64,000 nt of DNA. It comes from Portulaca oleracea (Eukaryota > Streptophyta > Magnoliopsida > Caryophyllales > Portulacaceae). Below are positions 1-11,989 of the stretch, piece after piece. Both the position numbers and the translations under genes were made by a program. The stretch spans positions 31,722,832 through 31,786,831 of the forward strand of contig CM055891.1 of the NCBI GenBank assembly GCA_029582165.1, in the 5' to 3' direction. A model generated the notes under the pieces. The model had not been told where the DNA came from and did no database searches. It was given only the letters and a program-made list of their open reading frames with translations. Position 1 is the first letter of the stretch. Each line of letters opens with the position of its first letter.

Positions 1-74
1 TTTTGAGTCGATCGTATATCGGGTATATCGGGTTTGGTTAAACATTCGCGGTTTATTTCGATTTCGAATTAAAC

Positions 75-158
75 AAACGGAAAAAAGGTTGCAATCATAA
101 TCCATATTAATCACTATTAATCACTATTTCGATTATGATTGCAACCTTTTTTCCGTTT
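75..158. repeat. Perfect 27-bp inverted repeat, 30-nt loop
   Basis: Arms 75-101 and 132-158 are exact reverse complements (AAACGGAAAAAAGGTTGCAA... on the left). The loop contains a direct repeat of TTAATCACTA. This may be a tiny foldback element or the stem of a small-RNA precursor. Confidence 0.85.
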
Positions 159-650
159 TTTCTTTTTAAAAAATTGTCTCTAAATACTACTTTTTGTACA
201 ATATACATAATAAAATATAATTATATTCTAATAACATAGATTATTGCCACTATTTTACTTAAATAAGAGAAATAACAAATAAATAAGTTGCGCATAAGTT
301 GACCTTATAGTTTAATAGTTAAAAATTCTAATGAAAAATTACAAATTTTAATAAAGTTGAACTTAAAAAGTTAATTTTTTTGGTCAAACGGGCGGGTCGA
401 GTTTGACCCACTAATTATCATATTCGGTGTATTTCACGTTTAGTTTAAAAATTCATGTTCAAAACCTAGAAATTTCAAACAGATCGGGGCGGATTATCGG
501 ATCGGGTAAGGAATTGTTATGTCTAATCATCTCTAACGCCACAAGCCATGACAATCTAATAACGTGAACTTTCCAAGAAATTATTCAAAACAGACACCAA
601 ATTATTAGACCGCATGTTTAGACTCCACCTTGACAAAACCATGTATTGTA

Positions 651-862
651 CTACCTCCGTCCTAAAATATTTATCCGTTGACTAAATTTTGACTGTTAAT
701 TACTCACAAATTATAATGAATTAAAATATGAAATCACTACCATTAGAAAGATAATTTGCTAAAGATTACAATGATGGTAATTTTATATTGTAACTCATTA
801 TATTTTGTGAATAATTAACAGTCAAAATTTAATCAACGGACAAACATTTTGGGACGGGCTAG
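651..862. mobile_element. Stowaway-like MITE, 212 bp
   Basis: Ends CTACCTCCGTCCTAAAATAT and, inverted, CTAGCCCGTCCCAAAATGTT, with inner arms continuing through CCGTTGA and TTGACTGTTAATTA. It is flanked by TA on both sides (649-650 and 863-864). Typical of Tc1/mariner-type Stowaway elements. Confidence 0.85.
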
Positions 863-1904
863 TACTTAATAAGAGCCCTCAATAATTAAATCAAGTTGGA
901 ATTATATATAACCTATAAATATAATACATGCATATGCTACATCTGACAAAATTAATCAGAGATCTACAATTAAAACAATAATTAAGATTTATATTAGAAA
1001 AACAAGACTTAGACCCTATACGATCATAGTATATATTGCATTTTTATTAAGTTAAAACGCTGTCTTAGCAAATGATAGGTGTTCCATGCATGAAACAACA
1101 TTTCAAATGAGCATCATAGAATTGTTCGAAAGTTCATTCTAAATCCAGGCAAACACATAACATGAAGATGTTTTTTTTTTTAATGGTAATTATGGCACTC
1201 CGCGTATGATTAGTGAAATAAAATGGTTTAATGGTCGCAATTATCCAAAAAAAAAAACAGTTGATTCTCAATCCATATTAATCACAATCATATGGAAGTA
1301 CTTGTGTAATATTAATTCACTTTTGTTCACTTGAGAAGTTAGATTAAGGGGTGTTTGACAACCAGTTGTTGACTGTTGATCTTTTTTTTTTTTTGCTGTT
1401 GACTGTTTTTTAGCTATTTGGCTTTTGATTATTTTGTTAGTTGTTTTTGTTAAAGTAAATTTAAGTTCAAATTATTCAAAAATATGGTGATCATCCTATT
1501 GAACAATAATGTTACCCCATGTGATGTTTGACAAATTGACAGTTTGAGCTTGCTAGTAGTGTTTTAAAAGAAAATTTGCATTTTATTGTCCTATGATTTT
1601 CAACATACTTTCGTGATTTTTTACTTTTATTTTTTAGTCTCGACATTTCAAAACATTTCGTTTAAAGAAATAAATTCTGAAAAATAACCTTATGAAGGTT
1701 AAGTTTGTCCAAAACCTAATGAAGACATATATAGTGAGTGATTCTCTTTTGAAGTGTCGTGCAATTTTTTTTTTGGATTAGACTAATTCTTTAAGAGCAA
1801 TTATCTAAGTTGAGCATTTTTCATTTTTGGAGACTATTGCTGTATCATTTTTGGTTTATTTTTTTGACGCCTAGTCCTTTTTTGCTTATTTTTTTTGTTT
1901 TGTA

Positions 1905-2237
1905 CTCCATTCGTTCCATATTAATTGACACTTAGATTAACTTTTCTTGTTCCAAAATAATTGTCACTTTCTATTTCTCAATATCAATAATTTTAACTTT
2001 AATAATTATGATAACTTTTTACTTTTTAATGTTACTCTTTGATTGATAATTTTTTACATAATATGTTATATACCAATTGCAATATTATACTTTTATGATA
2101 ATATTTTTCGTTACGAATCTAATGCATGGTGTTAATTTTATACAACAATTCATCGTATTATTTAACAATTATGGTCAAAATTTCTGAAATTTGACTGCAT
2201 AATTTTCAAAGACGACAATTAATATGAAACAAATGAG
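1905..2237. mobile_element. Stowaway-like MITE, 333 bp
   Basis: Terminal inverted repeats CTCCATTCGTTCCATATTAA and the inverse of TTAATATGAAACAAATGAG, flanked by TA at 1903-1904 and 2238-2239. Related copies lie at about 6780-7060 and 43111-43320. Confidence 0.8.
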
Positions 2238-2460
2238 TATCAAAATCTAAACATCTTTTATAAAGACCTTTTTAGTTTTAAATCAACTTAAAACATTTAA
2301 TTAGAAGTATCTTACTATCTTTCCAACTTATAAACATGATCATCATGGATTTGCTATTAATTGTTGCCTTGTTGGTGAGCAATATATGCTATATAACACG
2401 AAACGACGAAGCAGAAAAACTTTCAACGGTCGACATTGGTGACTAATATTTGGCGACACA

Positions 2461-4345
2461 ATGACGGCAGTGAAGGAACAACAAAAATCCAAACCCAAAG
2501 TCCTCATACTGAACCCCCTGTGGCTGTACACCCAGTTCGAGCCGCAATTTTCCGTCCACTTCACCTTCCTCAAAGCCTACGAGTCGCCGCTTCCCACCCA
2601 CGAGTTCCTGTCTGAAGCAGCCGCCGCCGGAGTGTCCGCCATCCTCACCGGCGGCGGATCTCGCATAACCGCCGCCGGCGTGCTGGATCACCTCCCCTCG
2701 CTGCGGTGCATCGTGGCCGAGAGCGCCGGCGTTGACTACATCGACCTGTCGGAGTGCCGGCGACGTGGCATCCAGGTGGCGAATGCTGGGAGTGTTTATT
2801 CGGATGACTGCGCGGATTATGCGGTGGCTCTGTTGATTGATGTCCTCTGGAAGGTCTCCGCCGCCGACCGTATCGTACGGAAAGAGGGTTCCCTCAGATC
2901 TGTTATGCCGGCGTATGCTTTGGGGAACAGGGTATTGCTATTCGTAATTTTCACAACCTATGGATTTCATACGGTTAATTCGGTTTTCAATTCTCCAAAA
3001 TTCTATTTTTTATGAAAAAAAAATCGTCAATATTTGTTAAGAAATTGATCTTAAATAATTTTACAAAATTGATCAATATTTATTTTCTATAGTGGAATCT
3101 ATAGGCCTTCCACGACGTACAATTAGGAGGCCGGATATGAATATTTGAGATAAAGGTATTTTCTTGAATATTTTTTATTTTCTATAACGTATACCTTTTT
3201 ATTATTATGAACAATTATATCTTTAGTAATTATATATATTTATCAATATCGAAAAATAAGAAAAAATACTCTATCATATCAATCACATATACTACTTCCG
3301 TCCCTTTTTATTTGTCCAATTAACTAATTTCTCCGTCCCTTTTTATTTGTCTAATTACCTAACTTTTACATTTCCAATAACTATAATATTCATTTTATCC
3401 CTAATATATGCACTTCTTACACCTTTCTAAAGATATTTTCAAGGACATTTTTGGCAATGTATAAATCTTTTGCTCAATTCCCTATATTTCTTGGTTTTGT
3501 GAAAGTAGTTTTATGGACAATTAATCAGGGACAGAGCTAGTATATAGGAGGACACATATTATATGCGTAATTCTATATTTATGAAAAATATGAATAAAAA
3601 TATTTTTACAAATATAATATTTTATGAACAGTAATCGCCCTAGAATTAGTGAAACATACCAATTAACTTGTGACGATTTAAAATATGAATGTGACTTTGA
3701 GAATGATGTGACTTAAGTGTACTACGTAATTCTTTTTGGATAGAGATTTTTAAGTGTAATTTTTAGTTGAAGACATGTAAGATCATTTGTGTTCTAATTA
3801 TTATATTTTGGCAACTTCAGTTGAGAAGCAAGAGGATCGGAATTGTTGGGCTAGGAAGCATCGGTTTTAGGATCGCAAAAAGATTGGAGGCTTTTGGGTG
3901 CTCCATATCGTACCACTCACGTCAACCCAAGACATCATCCGTACCCTATCCGTACTACTCCGACATCCACGGCCTCGCCGCCAACAGCGACGTCCTTATC
4001 CTGTGCTGCGCCCTAACCGCCGACACCCGTCACGTGGTCGACAAACATGTTCTGTCGGCGCTGGGGAAAGACAGTGTGATCATCAACGTCGCACGTGGGC
4101 CCGTGATCGACGAACAACAGCTGGTGAAGTCGTTGCGGGAGGGCGAGATCACAGGCGCCGGGCTCGATGTCTTTGAGCACGAGCCCAGTGTGCCGGAAGA
4201 ACTGTTTGAGTTGGATAACGTCGTCCTGTCGCCGCATCTGGCGTTTGCTACCAAAGAGGCACTTCAAGATCTGTTTGAGCAAGCCAAGGGGAACCTCCTT
4301 GCTTTCTTCAATAACAAGCCTTTGATCACCCCGTGTCTCAATTGA
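2461..4345 (+). CDS. HPR3: HPR3/HPPR-like NAD(P)H-dependent 2-hydroxyacid dehydrogenase, two exons
   Basis: Exons 2461-2931 and 3821-4345 (intron GT...AG 2932-3820, phase 0) give about 331 residues, normal for this family. It should reduce 2-oxoacids such as hydroxypyruvate, glyoxylate or 4-hydroxyphenylpyruvate to the D-hydroxyacid in the cytosol. Seen: an N-terminal catalytic half (residues 1-~125, 'ESAGVDYIDL' and 'ADYAVALLI'), the Rossmann GLGSIG at ~167-172, then the family triad Arg249 (VARGPVID), Glu278 (HEP) and His296 (SPHLAFAT). The exon junction falls at ...ALGNR/LRSKRIGIVG; without splicing the frame stops soon after the donor. The 5' coding part is GC-rich against AT-rich flanks. 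Paralogues differ in substrate (HPR3 versus HPPR2); sequence alone does not settle which. Neighbours downstream on the same strand are BAHD acyltransferases. A Stowaway MITE sits in the intron. Confidence 0.9.
3292..3540. mobile_element. Stowaway-like MITE in the HPR3-like intron
   Basis: 249 bp, ends CTACTTCCGTCCC and inverse CTAGCTCTGTCCC, flanked by TA (3290-3291 and 3541-3542). The left end carries an imperfect tandem copy of TCCGTCCCTTTTTATTTGTC. Confidence 0.75.
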
Positions 4346-4779
4346 AGTGCACCACTTCGTCATACCATATCAAAACCAAAACCCATGTTCTGAAATTTCG
4401 TTCAGGCAAAGTATGGAGGGGTCGGAAGCAATGTTTAGTTTTATGGTATTTATGAATCTGATATGACTTGACTGATCGAGTTAATATTTATCTACGTTGA
4501 TATTTTGAATCAATTTAATTTAATAACTTTTTGTATAAATTTAGCCATTTTTTCGATCCATGTGTGATTTGTGATGAAATTTGTCTACTAAAATTGATGA
4601 CAAGTTTAGCAAATAAATTCCATTATGAATCACACCTTTATCGGAAATGCTGCTAAATTTACGGAATTTTTTTTAAAATTAAATTAATTTAGCATATCAA
4701 AATAGGTTAATATTAATTATAAAAGATTAGGGTTAAATTTATAAATGTGCAAAATTTCCATCATATCACTTGTGTATAG

Positions 4780-5545
4780 AGCTTTTAGATTATTGTGTTT
4801 GTTTAATGAAAATTGGTACTTGAAAATGAGAATAAAAGGGTGAGCATTACAATTATCATGTTTGTTTAATTCATGGTAATAAAAAAAAATGGGGAATGGG
4901 AATGAGAGTAGGAAATGTGAATTCCCAAAAATCTATTATTATGGGGGGAGGGGGATGGTAATTGATCTTGAAAATTCATTAGTCTGTTTTAAATTACAAT
5001 ATTACCCTAAATATTACTTACCCTAATTTTAAAAAATAAACCAAAACATTTTATGATTAACAATTATTTAGGGTAGCAGTTTGATTCTCCTTTCCTATTA
5101 TAATAAATATTTTTAGAAATATTACTGACCCTAATTTAAAAAAAAAAATCCTCACGTTTTAAAATTTTTTAGCATGTTAATTACTCACCGTAATTAAAAA
5201 ATAAATAAACCTCACATTTGAAAAAATCTTTATGAACTTTAATTTTTTTATTTTTCCATATGGTAATTGGCTTTCTAAAATTAAATGTGCGTCAATTATG
5301 ATTTTCCATCCATTTCAATTTATTAAAACATTCATAAATTAATAAAAATGGTATTTTAGTAAATCTATTTTTATTCCCAATCCTATTCCCAATGTCAATT
5401 ACCATATAACAAACAAGAAAGTTGGTAGTTCATAAAGACATCTTAATTCTCATTCCCAGTACCATCATAAATTCTCATTCCCATTCCCAGTACCATCATA
5501 AATTCTCATTCCCATTCCCAATCCATACCAAACGGCCCCTAATGG
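4780..5545. repeat. Foldback-type element with GGGAATG/CATTCCC arms
   Basis: The left side has GGGAATGGGAATGAG around 4891; the right side has the complement AATTCTCATTCCCATTCCC, repeated in tandem at 5446-5520 and followed by ACCAAACGGCCCCTAA. Interior repeats share TTACCCTAATTTAAAAAAT and CCTCACATTTGA blocks. Confidence 0.6.
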
Positions 5546-5689
5546 TCATAATTAAGAGTTTCGCCGCCAATATATATTTATTATGAAAATGATATAAATA
5601 TTGGGACAGATATGTTTCAAGTATTTTTTTCTTGTTATAAAATTTTTACGATCATATATGCAAATGATAAATATATTGATACAAGATGG

Positions 5690-6490
5690 TTAATAATTAT
5701 CTTGTATTTAATATAAATCATTCATAAAATAAAATGTAAGTATATTTAAATTATTATTTAAATCATTATAAAGGTATATTTCATTGCGTTGAGAATTATT
5801 ATTACAACTTATAAAAAATAAAAAAATATTTATTTATTTATATTTTTCATAAATATAAAACTTATAATGTGCATATTCTACTATGATTGATAAAATTATG
5901 CTATTATTTATATTTTTGACCTAGCTAATAAGTATTATACTCTTATATTTGATAAAAAAATATATATAATTATTCAAAAAAATATTATCAAAATTTACAA
6001 AATTATGAAATATAAACAATTCAAAAAAGTTATTAATCATCCGAAGATATGCATCATTATCCAATTGAAGATTGACAAAGGAAAACGGCAACACATTCGT
6101 TCGAGGACCATGATAATCATCTTGACTCAAGATGGTTCTTAAATATCATGAATTGTTCATATTTTACATTTTTGTAACTTTTATTAATATTTTCTTTGAT
6201 AATTATATATATTTATCAATTATAATAATATAATATTTATTAACTAGGTGAAAAAAATATAATAATAGCCTAATTTTATCAATCATAGTAGAAAGTCCAC
6301 ATTTTATACATAAGTTTATATTTAAGAAATAAATATAAATAAATAATTATTTTTAAGTTGTTTATAAATTGTAGTAACCCTGAAAATAATGAAACATATC
6401 TTTAGAATGATTTAAATAGACTTATATTTAATTTTATTAATGATTTAGAAAAAATATAAAATGATTAAGAATCATTTTGTATCAAGATAT
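5690..6490. repeat. Head-to-head pair of an AT-rich interspersed repeat
   Basis: A left copy (about 5690-6035) and an inverted right copy (about 6112-6490) share blocks such as ATAAAACTTATA, TCTACTATGATTGATAAAAT and CTAATAAGTATTATA. A spacer of about 77 bp separates them. A third copy lies at about 61749-62120 and a fourth at about 17790-18075, so this is a dispersed family. Confidence 0.7.
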
Positions 6491-6779
6491 TTATCATTTT
6501 CGTTCGAAGAAACCCCACCGCAAACAAGCCTATGGATTTCCTCTTCAAAAAGAAACACACGTAATCATCTTCCTCACTAAAGTAGAAATGGCACTTAGCC
6601 TTGATGTTTGTGACAATTGTTTAAAGTGTTGTGTTTTGATGGTTATTTGCTTGCTTGTCTGCCCTTCCTTCGGTTTGTTTTCTTTTTTTTTTCTTTCTTA
6701 ATCTCTTAATAAATGGTGTGATAAAAGCTTTGTGTTAAAAACTATTGATTAAATATTGATACTGAAAACCGTGAATGAA

Positions 6780-7060
6780 CCTTAATTAACACTTAAATTA
6801 ACTTTTTTGTTCCAAAATAATTGTCACTTTCCATTTTTCAATACGTAATTTAATTATTTTAATTTAAATAATTATGTTAACTTTTTTCTTTTTCAATTAA
6901 TGAAAATTACTCATGCTTACATTCTCTCACGGCCTATACTTTAATATCCAAAAAAACACATTGGAAAATAGTGTTATTTACTTATGTGGATAGTTTTGTA
7001 GTTAAACCTTGGTATGTGAAAAAATTCGAAATATGTCAATTAATATGGAACAAGGGGAGC
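6780..7060. mobile_element. Decayed Stowaway-like MITE
   Basis: Shares TTCCAAAATAATTGTCACTT with the element at 1905 and keeps the right end TTAATATGGAACAAGGGGAG. The left terminal bases are missing. Confidence 0.6.
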
Positions 7061-8020
7061 ATAATAACAAGAGTTTGTCTTGTAGTTTATGTTCACATTC
7101 AAATTTACTATTTTATCCTTGAATACAATTGATAACAATCGACTTGTTTTGTAGCTTATATTCACACGTGAATTTGTTGTTTTTCCCTCGAATACAATAA
7201 ATATGAATCCTAACATCATTGAAAATTATGTTATCAAACCTATAAATTCGGTCGGATGGGATGAATAAAGATTATGTATATATTTGGTAAAGGTCGGTGC
7301 ACATCATACATATTTTCGGTTGAGAAATTTTGACATTAAGAGTACAAATCGTTGTATCTAAATTCAAATAAAAACTAATAATTTTAATAGTTACAAAACT
7401 TGGGTCATATTCTTTTAGAGTGTAAGATAGTTGGAGGGTGGGATAGAGTGGTGGATAGGATAATGTTTGGAAATGTAAGTCACTTATTTAAAAATAAGAT
7501 TTTTTAAATATAGTTTATAGTCACATCACTCACAATATTTATTAAATGTATGTAGTTTTAAATATATATTATAAAGGTACATAGGAAGTATGAATAATGT
7601 AAAAAATATTGGATAAAGTAACTAAAAATATCATGAATAAAATAAATTTATTATATATCATAACTAGTAGTGAAAGAAACTGCTACTCAAGAGTCAAGAC
7701 ATGCATACGTAGTATTTTATTATTATTATTTATTATTTATTATTGTTGTTGTTATTAATTATTTTGTTTTTACGTTTTAGTTCTCACCAGCAACCCTTGA
7801 AAACTGGTGGAAACCCTCAACCTCAAGAGAAGAGAACCAAAAGAGCCATAAGAAAAAACACACCAATTCAATCTCATCTATCTCCTCCTAAAACAAAACC
7901 CTAATTAAACAATAATGATCGACAAAACCACCTTGGTTCGGCCGGCGGAGGACACTCCTCGACCGACCCTCTGGCTCTCACCGTCCCGCCCCGCCACATC
8001 GGCACCCTCTACGTCTACCA

Positions 8021-8232
8021 ACCCAAACCCCACGCTGACGTCACTGCCACCACCCCACCAAAACCACACACTGACGTCACTAACACCACCACCACCACCA
8101 CCACCAACGCAAACTTCTTCGACTCCAGCCAACCAAGACCAAATGCTGACGTCACCGACGCCACCCAACCAAACCCACCTGCTGACGTCACCGCCGCCAC
8201 CCAACCAAACCCACACGCTGATGTCACCAACT
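8021..8232 (+). repeat. 36-bp coding minisatellite with TGACGTCA palindromes
   Basis: Five copies of a 12-codon unit, read in the frame of the downstream exon as QPNPxADVTxAT. The second copy is extended by an ACC run (poly-Thr) and an early copy of NFFDS. Units 1-4 contain the palindrome TGACGTCA at 8036, 8072, 8147 and 8183; unit 5 has TGATGTCA at 8219. Spacing is 36, 75, 36 and 36 bp. TGACG cores are known binding sites of TGA/bZIP factors; a regulatory role here is only inference. Confidence 0.85.
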
Positions 8233-8733
8233 TCTTCGACTCGACTGTGTTGAAGGAGAGCCTGAGCCGGGCGTTGGTGCCATTCTACGCCCTGGCCGGG
8301 CGGATCAAGGAGGGTCCCACGGGCCGGCTCGAGCTCGAGTGCAATGCCCATGGGGCCCTCTTCATCGAGGCGGAGACCCCGCACTCGCTGGCTGAATTCG
8401 GGGACTTCAAGCCGACTCCCGATGTCATGCGCCTAGTCATCCCGTCCTGCGATGATTTCTCGAAAAAGGGTTTGGGTTCGGTGCCACTATTGATGGTTCA
8501 GGTGACGAGGTTCAGATGCGGCGGTGTGACGCTGGGGTTCGGGAACCATAAGACGGTCGGGGATGGGGGGGCGTTCCTCCACTTTATAAACTCGTGGGCG
8601 AGGATGGCTCGAGGGTTGGAACTGGATATAGTTCCGACCTTCGAGAGGAAGCCGTACTTGCTCCCGAGGAACCCCCCGGAGGTCAAGTTCTCCCACCCGG
8701 AGTTTGATCCACCCACTACTAGAGAACTCCAAG

Positions 8734-9550
8734 GTGAGTGTAGTCACTCTAATTTACTTTAATCGTTAATATTTTAATATGTATAATTATTCATCGGATA
8801 AAATTAATAAAATTATATTCTTATTTTAGGGTTTATCATACATTTGATTCTAATTTTAGGCTTCATCATACAAAAAAAAGCTCACACAAAATTTTAACTA
8901 AATACATATTAAAAATCAAGTTTAATGCTATATTTTTAAAATTAAATATGTTAAACTTACTCAAAATCTTTTATATTTTCCTATCACAGTTACACTATTT
9001 TGCATAACCTTAATGAGTGATGATATATGTTCTGGGGTAAGATACTGCTCAGTGTCTTGGTTCTTATAAAATTAATACTTATTATTATTTTTAATCCCAA
9101 TTTTTTTTACATTTACTACTAATTATCAATTAAAAGAAGTTTGAAATGTTTTGGCTAGCCAATAATTAAAATTGACACCCTAACAAATGAACCTCATCCG
9201 TTAGTATATTTTAGATGGCTTTTTATAAATTTTTAAAAATAAAGATAAAAGTGTTATTTTATATCATTTATATGTATTATTATTAATATAAAAGTCAATC
9301 ATATATTTTTGTTCAATTTAATTTATAAATATTTAATTTTTATACAAAAGCAAGACACTTAAAATATATATGACCCTGCAATTTTTATCATTTTCGTTAA
9401 GTTTACTCATTCTTGCCTTGTTTGACCTGTTGTTACTCAAAATTATTTGTATTTTCCTATCAAAATTACAACATTCTGCATAACCTTGTTTTACATCACC
9501 CACGGCTAAATTTTAATCTAATGTATTCCTCTAAACCTATAATTAAACAG
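8734..9550 (+). other. Intron of the first BAHD gene with internal 55-bp direct repeat
   Basis: AT-rich intron bounded by GTGAGT and TTAAACAG. Two related stretches of about 55 bp, 8957-9011 and 9433-9487, both start with TTACTCAAAAT and end with TGCATAACCTT. No coding content or known element seen between them. Confidence 0.7.
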
Positions 9551-11989
9551 GTGATACTGAACCAATCATTTCCTCCTTCAAGATCACACCTGACCAACTC
9601 GCCGCCTTAAAAAAACACGCCACATCCTCGGAACCCAGCCGCAAACTTAGCACGTTCGTCGTCCTCTCAGCGCACGTGCTCCGTACCGCCTGCAAAGCCC
9701 GCTGCCTGTCGTCCGACCAGGAAGTCAAGTTCTACATCCCCGCCGACGGCCGCTACCGCCTCAAAAACCCCGCCTTACCCCCTGGATTCTTCGGAAACGC
9801 CGTCTTTACCCCCCTCTACGTGGCGACATCTGGGGACATTGTCGGCAATACGCTAGGATTTGTCGCCGGGAAAATACACGACACTGTAAGGACAATGACG
9901 GACGAGGAGTACATACGGTCAACCATAGATTTCCTCGAAACGCATCCCAAGGAGTTGACCACCCTGGCGCATGGGCCCCACAGTTTCCGGTCGCCGAATC
10001 TTCTGCTGAGTTCGTGGTTGACTTTTCCGTTTTACGAGGCGGATTTCGGGTGGGGCCGGCCGGTGTATGCCGGCCGAGGCGGCGGCACGTATGAGGGACT
10101 CGCGTACTTGGTGCGTGGGCCGGAGGAGGAGGAGGGGTTGTTTGTGACGATTAATCTCTTGCCTCATCATATGGAGCTCTTTGAGAAGTACTTTTATGAG
10201 TTTTGATTAAATGTGGTCTTTTTTCTTTTGTTTGTTTGACATTTTGGGTTTATTGTATGTGATTGTTGTTTGTTGGATTTGATGCTGAATTAATGTGATT
10301 GTGAAAGCAATAATAAAATTATATTTCATGTAAAGCAATGTTCGCATTAGAAACAGTGAGTTTGACTTTGACTTATTGAATGAGGTGGAATCTATAGATT
10401 TTTATAAACAAAGTTAAAATTGATCTCTTTATTAAGCTAGTATTTTAGTATTGAGCATAAGTTTGACTCATATTAATTTTAAAAAGTAAATGAGTCTAAC
10501 TTAATAATATAGTTAATCGGATTATATTGATAAGAAAATGAAGCAAATGAAGAGAGGAGGGAAAATATAATTAAAATATTGATATGATAAACACACAATA
10601 AAATTCGTCTTGTGAGACTTTCACCGATAATCTTGCAAGCCAAGTCTCATTCTCACCACTGGAATCTCCTACACAACCTCATTTTATTTTCATTCCATAT
10701 CATATCAACAGCGAGTCGAATTTAAGCTCATCATTGAAAATGATCTTCATTAGTATTAATTATGAGGAGTACTTTTTCGGACGCTAATGTGGCCCTTTTT
10801 ATCGGAGTGGTAGACCGGTGACAATCATGCCAATCATAGAATCATAGAATCTTTTTATCAAAGTTTAAGTCTTGATGAAAGTAAAACGTTTCCATAAGCT
10901 ACAAATTGTGGGGTTTATAAACCATATTTATCCTCAACTTGTAAAGCTTCTAAATAATTTTTTATATTATATTTTATGAACGATTATAATATTATATTGT
11001 TTGACATTTAAAATTTGATGGCATGGTGGAACAAGAAATAAGGATAAGAAAAGCCTTAGATGATAATAATGATATCAATGAAACACATGCTAAACTTTGT
11101 AAAAAAAAAACAATGAAAATTTAAAAATCTACAAAATACGGTTATACTAGTACTAGTAATTGAAAGAAAATAATAGACAATTAAGCACTAGTTGCCAATG
11201 ACCCCATATTTTGTAGTGTACATGCTACGATATTGGATCATTTCGATATATGGCAGTCACTTTGATCAATCAATATGCTTAAGTGTTAATTTCACTTAAC
11301 ACATTAGTTATCCATTATCCACTAAAATACACTAAGTTATACGCTACCTCAAAAGCTACTTGTTACTAAAATAATTATCCGTATTGAATTCTCTAGTTTT
11401 ACCAAACAGGAGCTCAATCATATTAATTACTTTGGAGATATTTGATAATACTATGCAATACAATTTTCTTATACGATAGTATACTGTATTTTGGGAGTGA
11501 GTGTTGCATAGAAGCCGCAAAGTGTTTTTTTGGACAATTATGCACAAAAATTTAACCTACAATTTTGTTAAAAACTCAATATCTCCAAAGTACAATATAT
11601 TATTTTAAAAGAAATAGCATATTGTATTGTCGAACACATCTATATGCAATATATCAAAATCGAAATATGCATTTTAATTTCCAACTAACAAAAGACACTT
11701 AAAAAAAAAATGTCTTACTTCTTGTGACAGATGAAGATGTTAAGGCCATGTTTTTAGATTGGTAGGTAAAGTTTACTTTGCCTTGTCTTACATTACCTAG
11801 CCAGACAATATCTTTAGATAGTTTACATTCAAAATTGTTTATTCAACTCACATAATTTAATTTATTTAAAAATAAAAAAACAAATAAGTAATATGTCATT
11901 TACCTACTTATATTATTTTCTTTACTTTTCCTTATCTTACTTTACTTAACTTAATATACAATTATACATCGGTAAAGAACTGGGCTAAG

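Larger units (their letters stand above)
1..2460. other. AT-rich spacer upstream of HPR3-like gene
   Basis: No coding gene seen. It holds a perfect hairpin (75-158), two Stowaway-like MITEs (651-862 and 1905-2237) and a GGGTGTTTGACAACCAG repeat end near 1350. The segment 2238-2460 would hold the promoter and leader of the HPR3-like gene; the minus-strand open frames over 2343-2691 are shadows. Confidence 0.7.
4346..7914. other. Intergenic spacer HPR3-like to first BAHD gene
   Basis: No gene seen. In order it holds a foldback element with GGGAATGGGAATGAG arms (about 4780-5545), a pair of inverted AT-rich repeats (5690-6490), a decayed Stowaway copy (about 6780-7060) and plain AT-rich DNA. The last 150 bp carry the candidate leader of the BAHD gene. 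Confidence 0.65.
7915..10206 (+). pseudogene. HCT-like BAHD acyltransferase, frame-broken and lacking the catalytic His
   Basis: Exons 7915-8733 and 9551-10206 (donor AAG/GTGAGT, phase 1) align along the whole length with the intact BAHD gene at 19418. The start gives MIDKTTLVRPAEDTP...LWLS, but after about residue 22 the similarity (VPPRHIGTLYVYQP) continues in the -1 frame. A loss of about 13 bp near 7980 would explain it, since the paralogue has a NLD stretch there that is missing here. Read as is, the first frame ends at 8253. Downstream (8247-8733) the second frame is open. A 12-codon repeat is inserted before NFFDS. At the HxxxD site the sequence is HKTVGD, so the residue four before Asp is Lys, not His. 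DFGWG is intact (YEADFGWGRP). If functional it would move hydroxycinnamoyl groups from CoA to an alcohol acceptor in the cytosol. A candidate polyadenylation AATAAA lies at 10312. A sequencing or assembly error could mimic the frameshift, but not the His change. Confidence 0.75.

Noticed and set aside
7905..8384. Long Gly/Val-rich minus-strand open frame over the BAHD minisatellite
   Set aside because: It is the reverse reading of a Pro/Thr-rich coding repeat and has no splice or family support.
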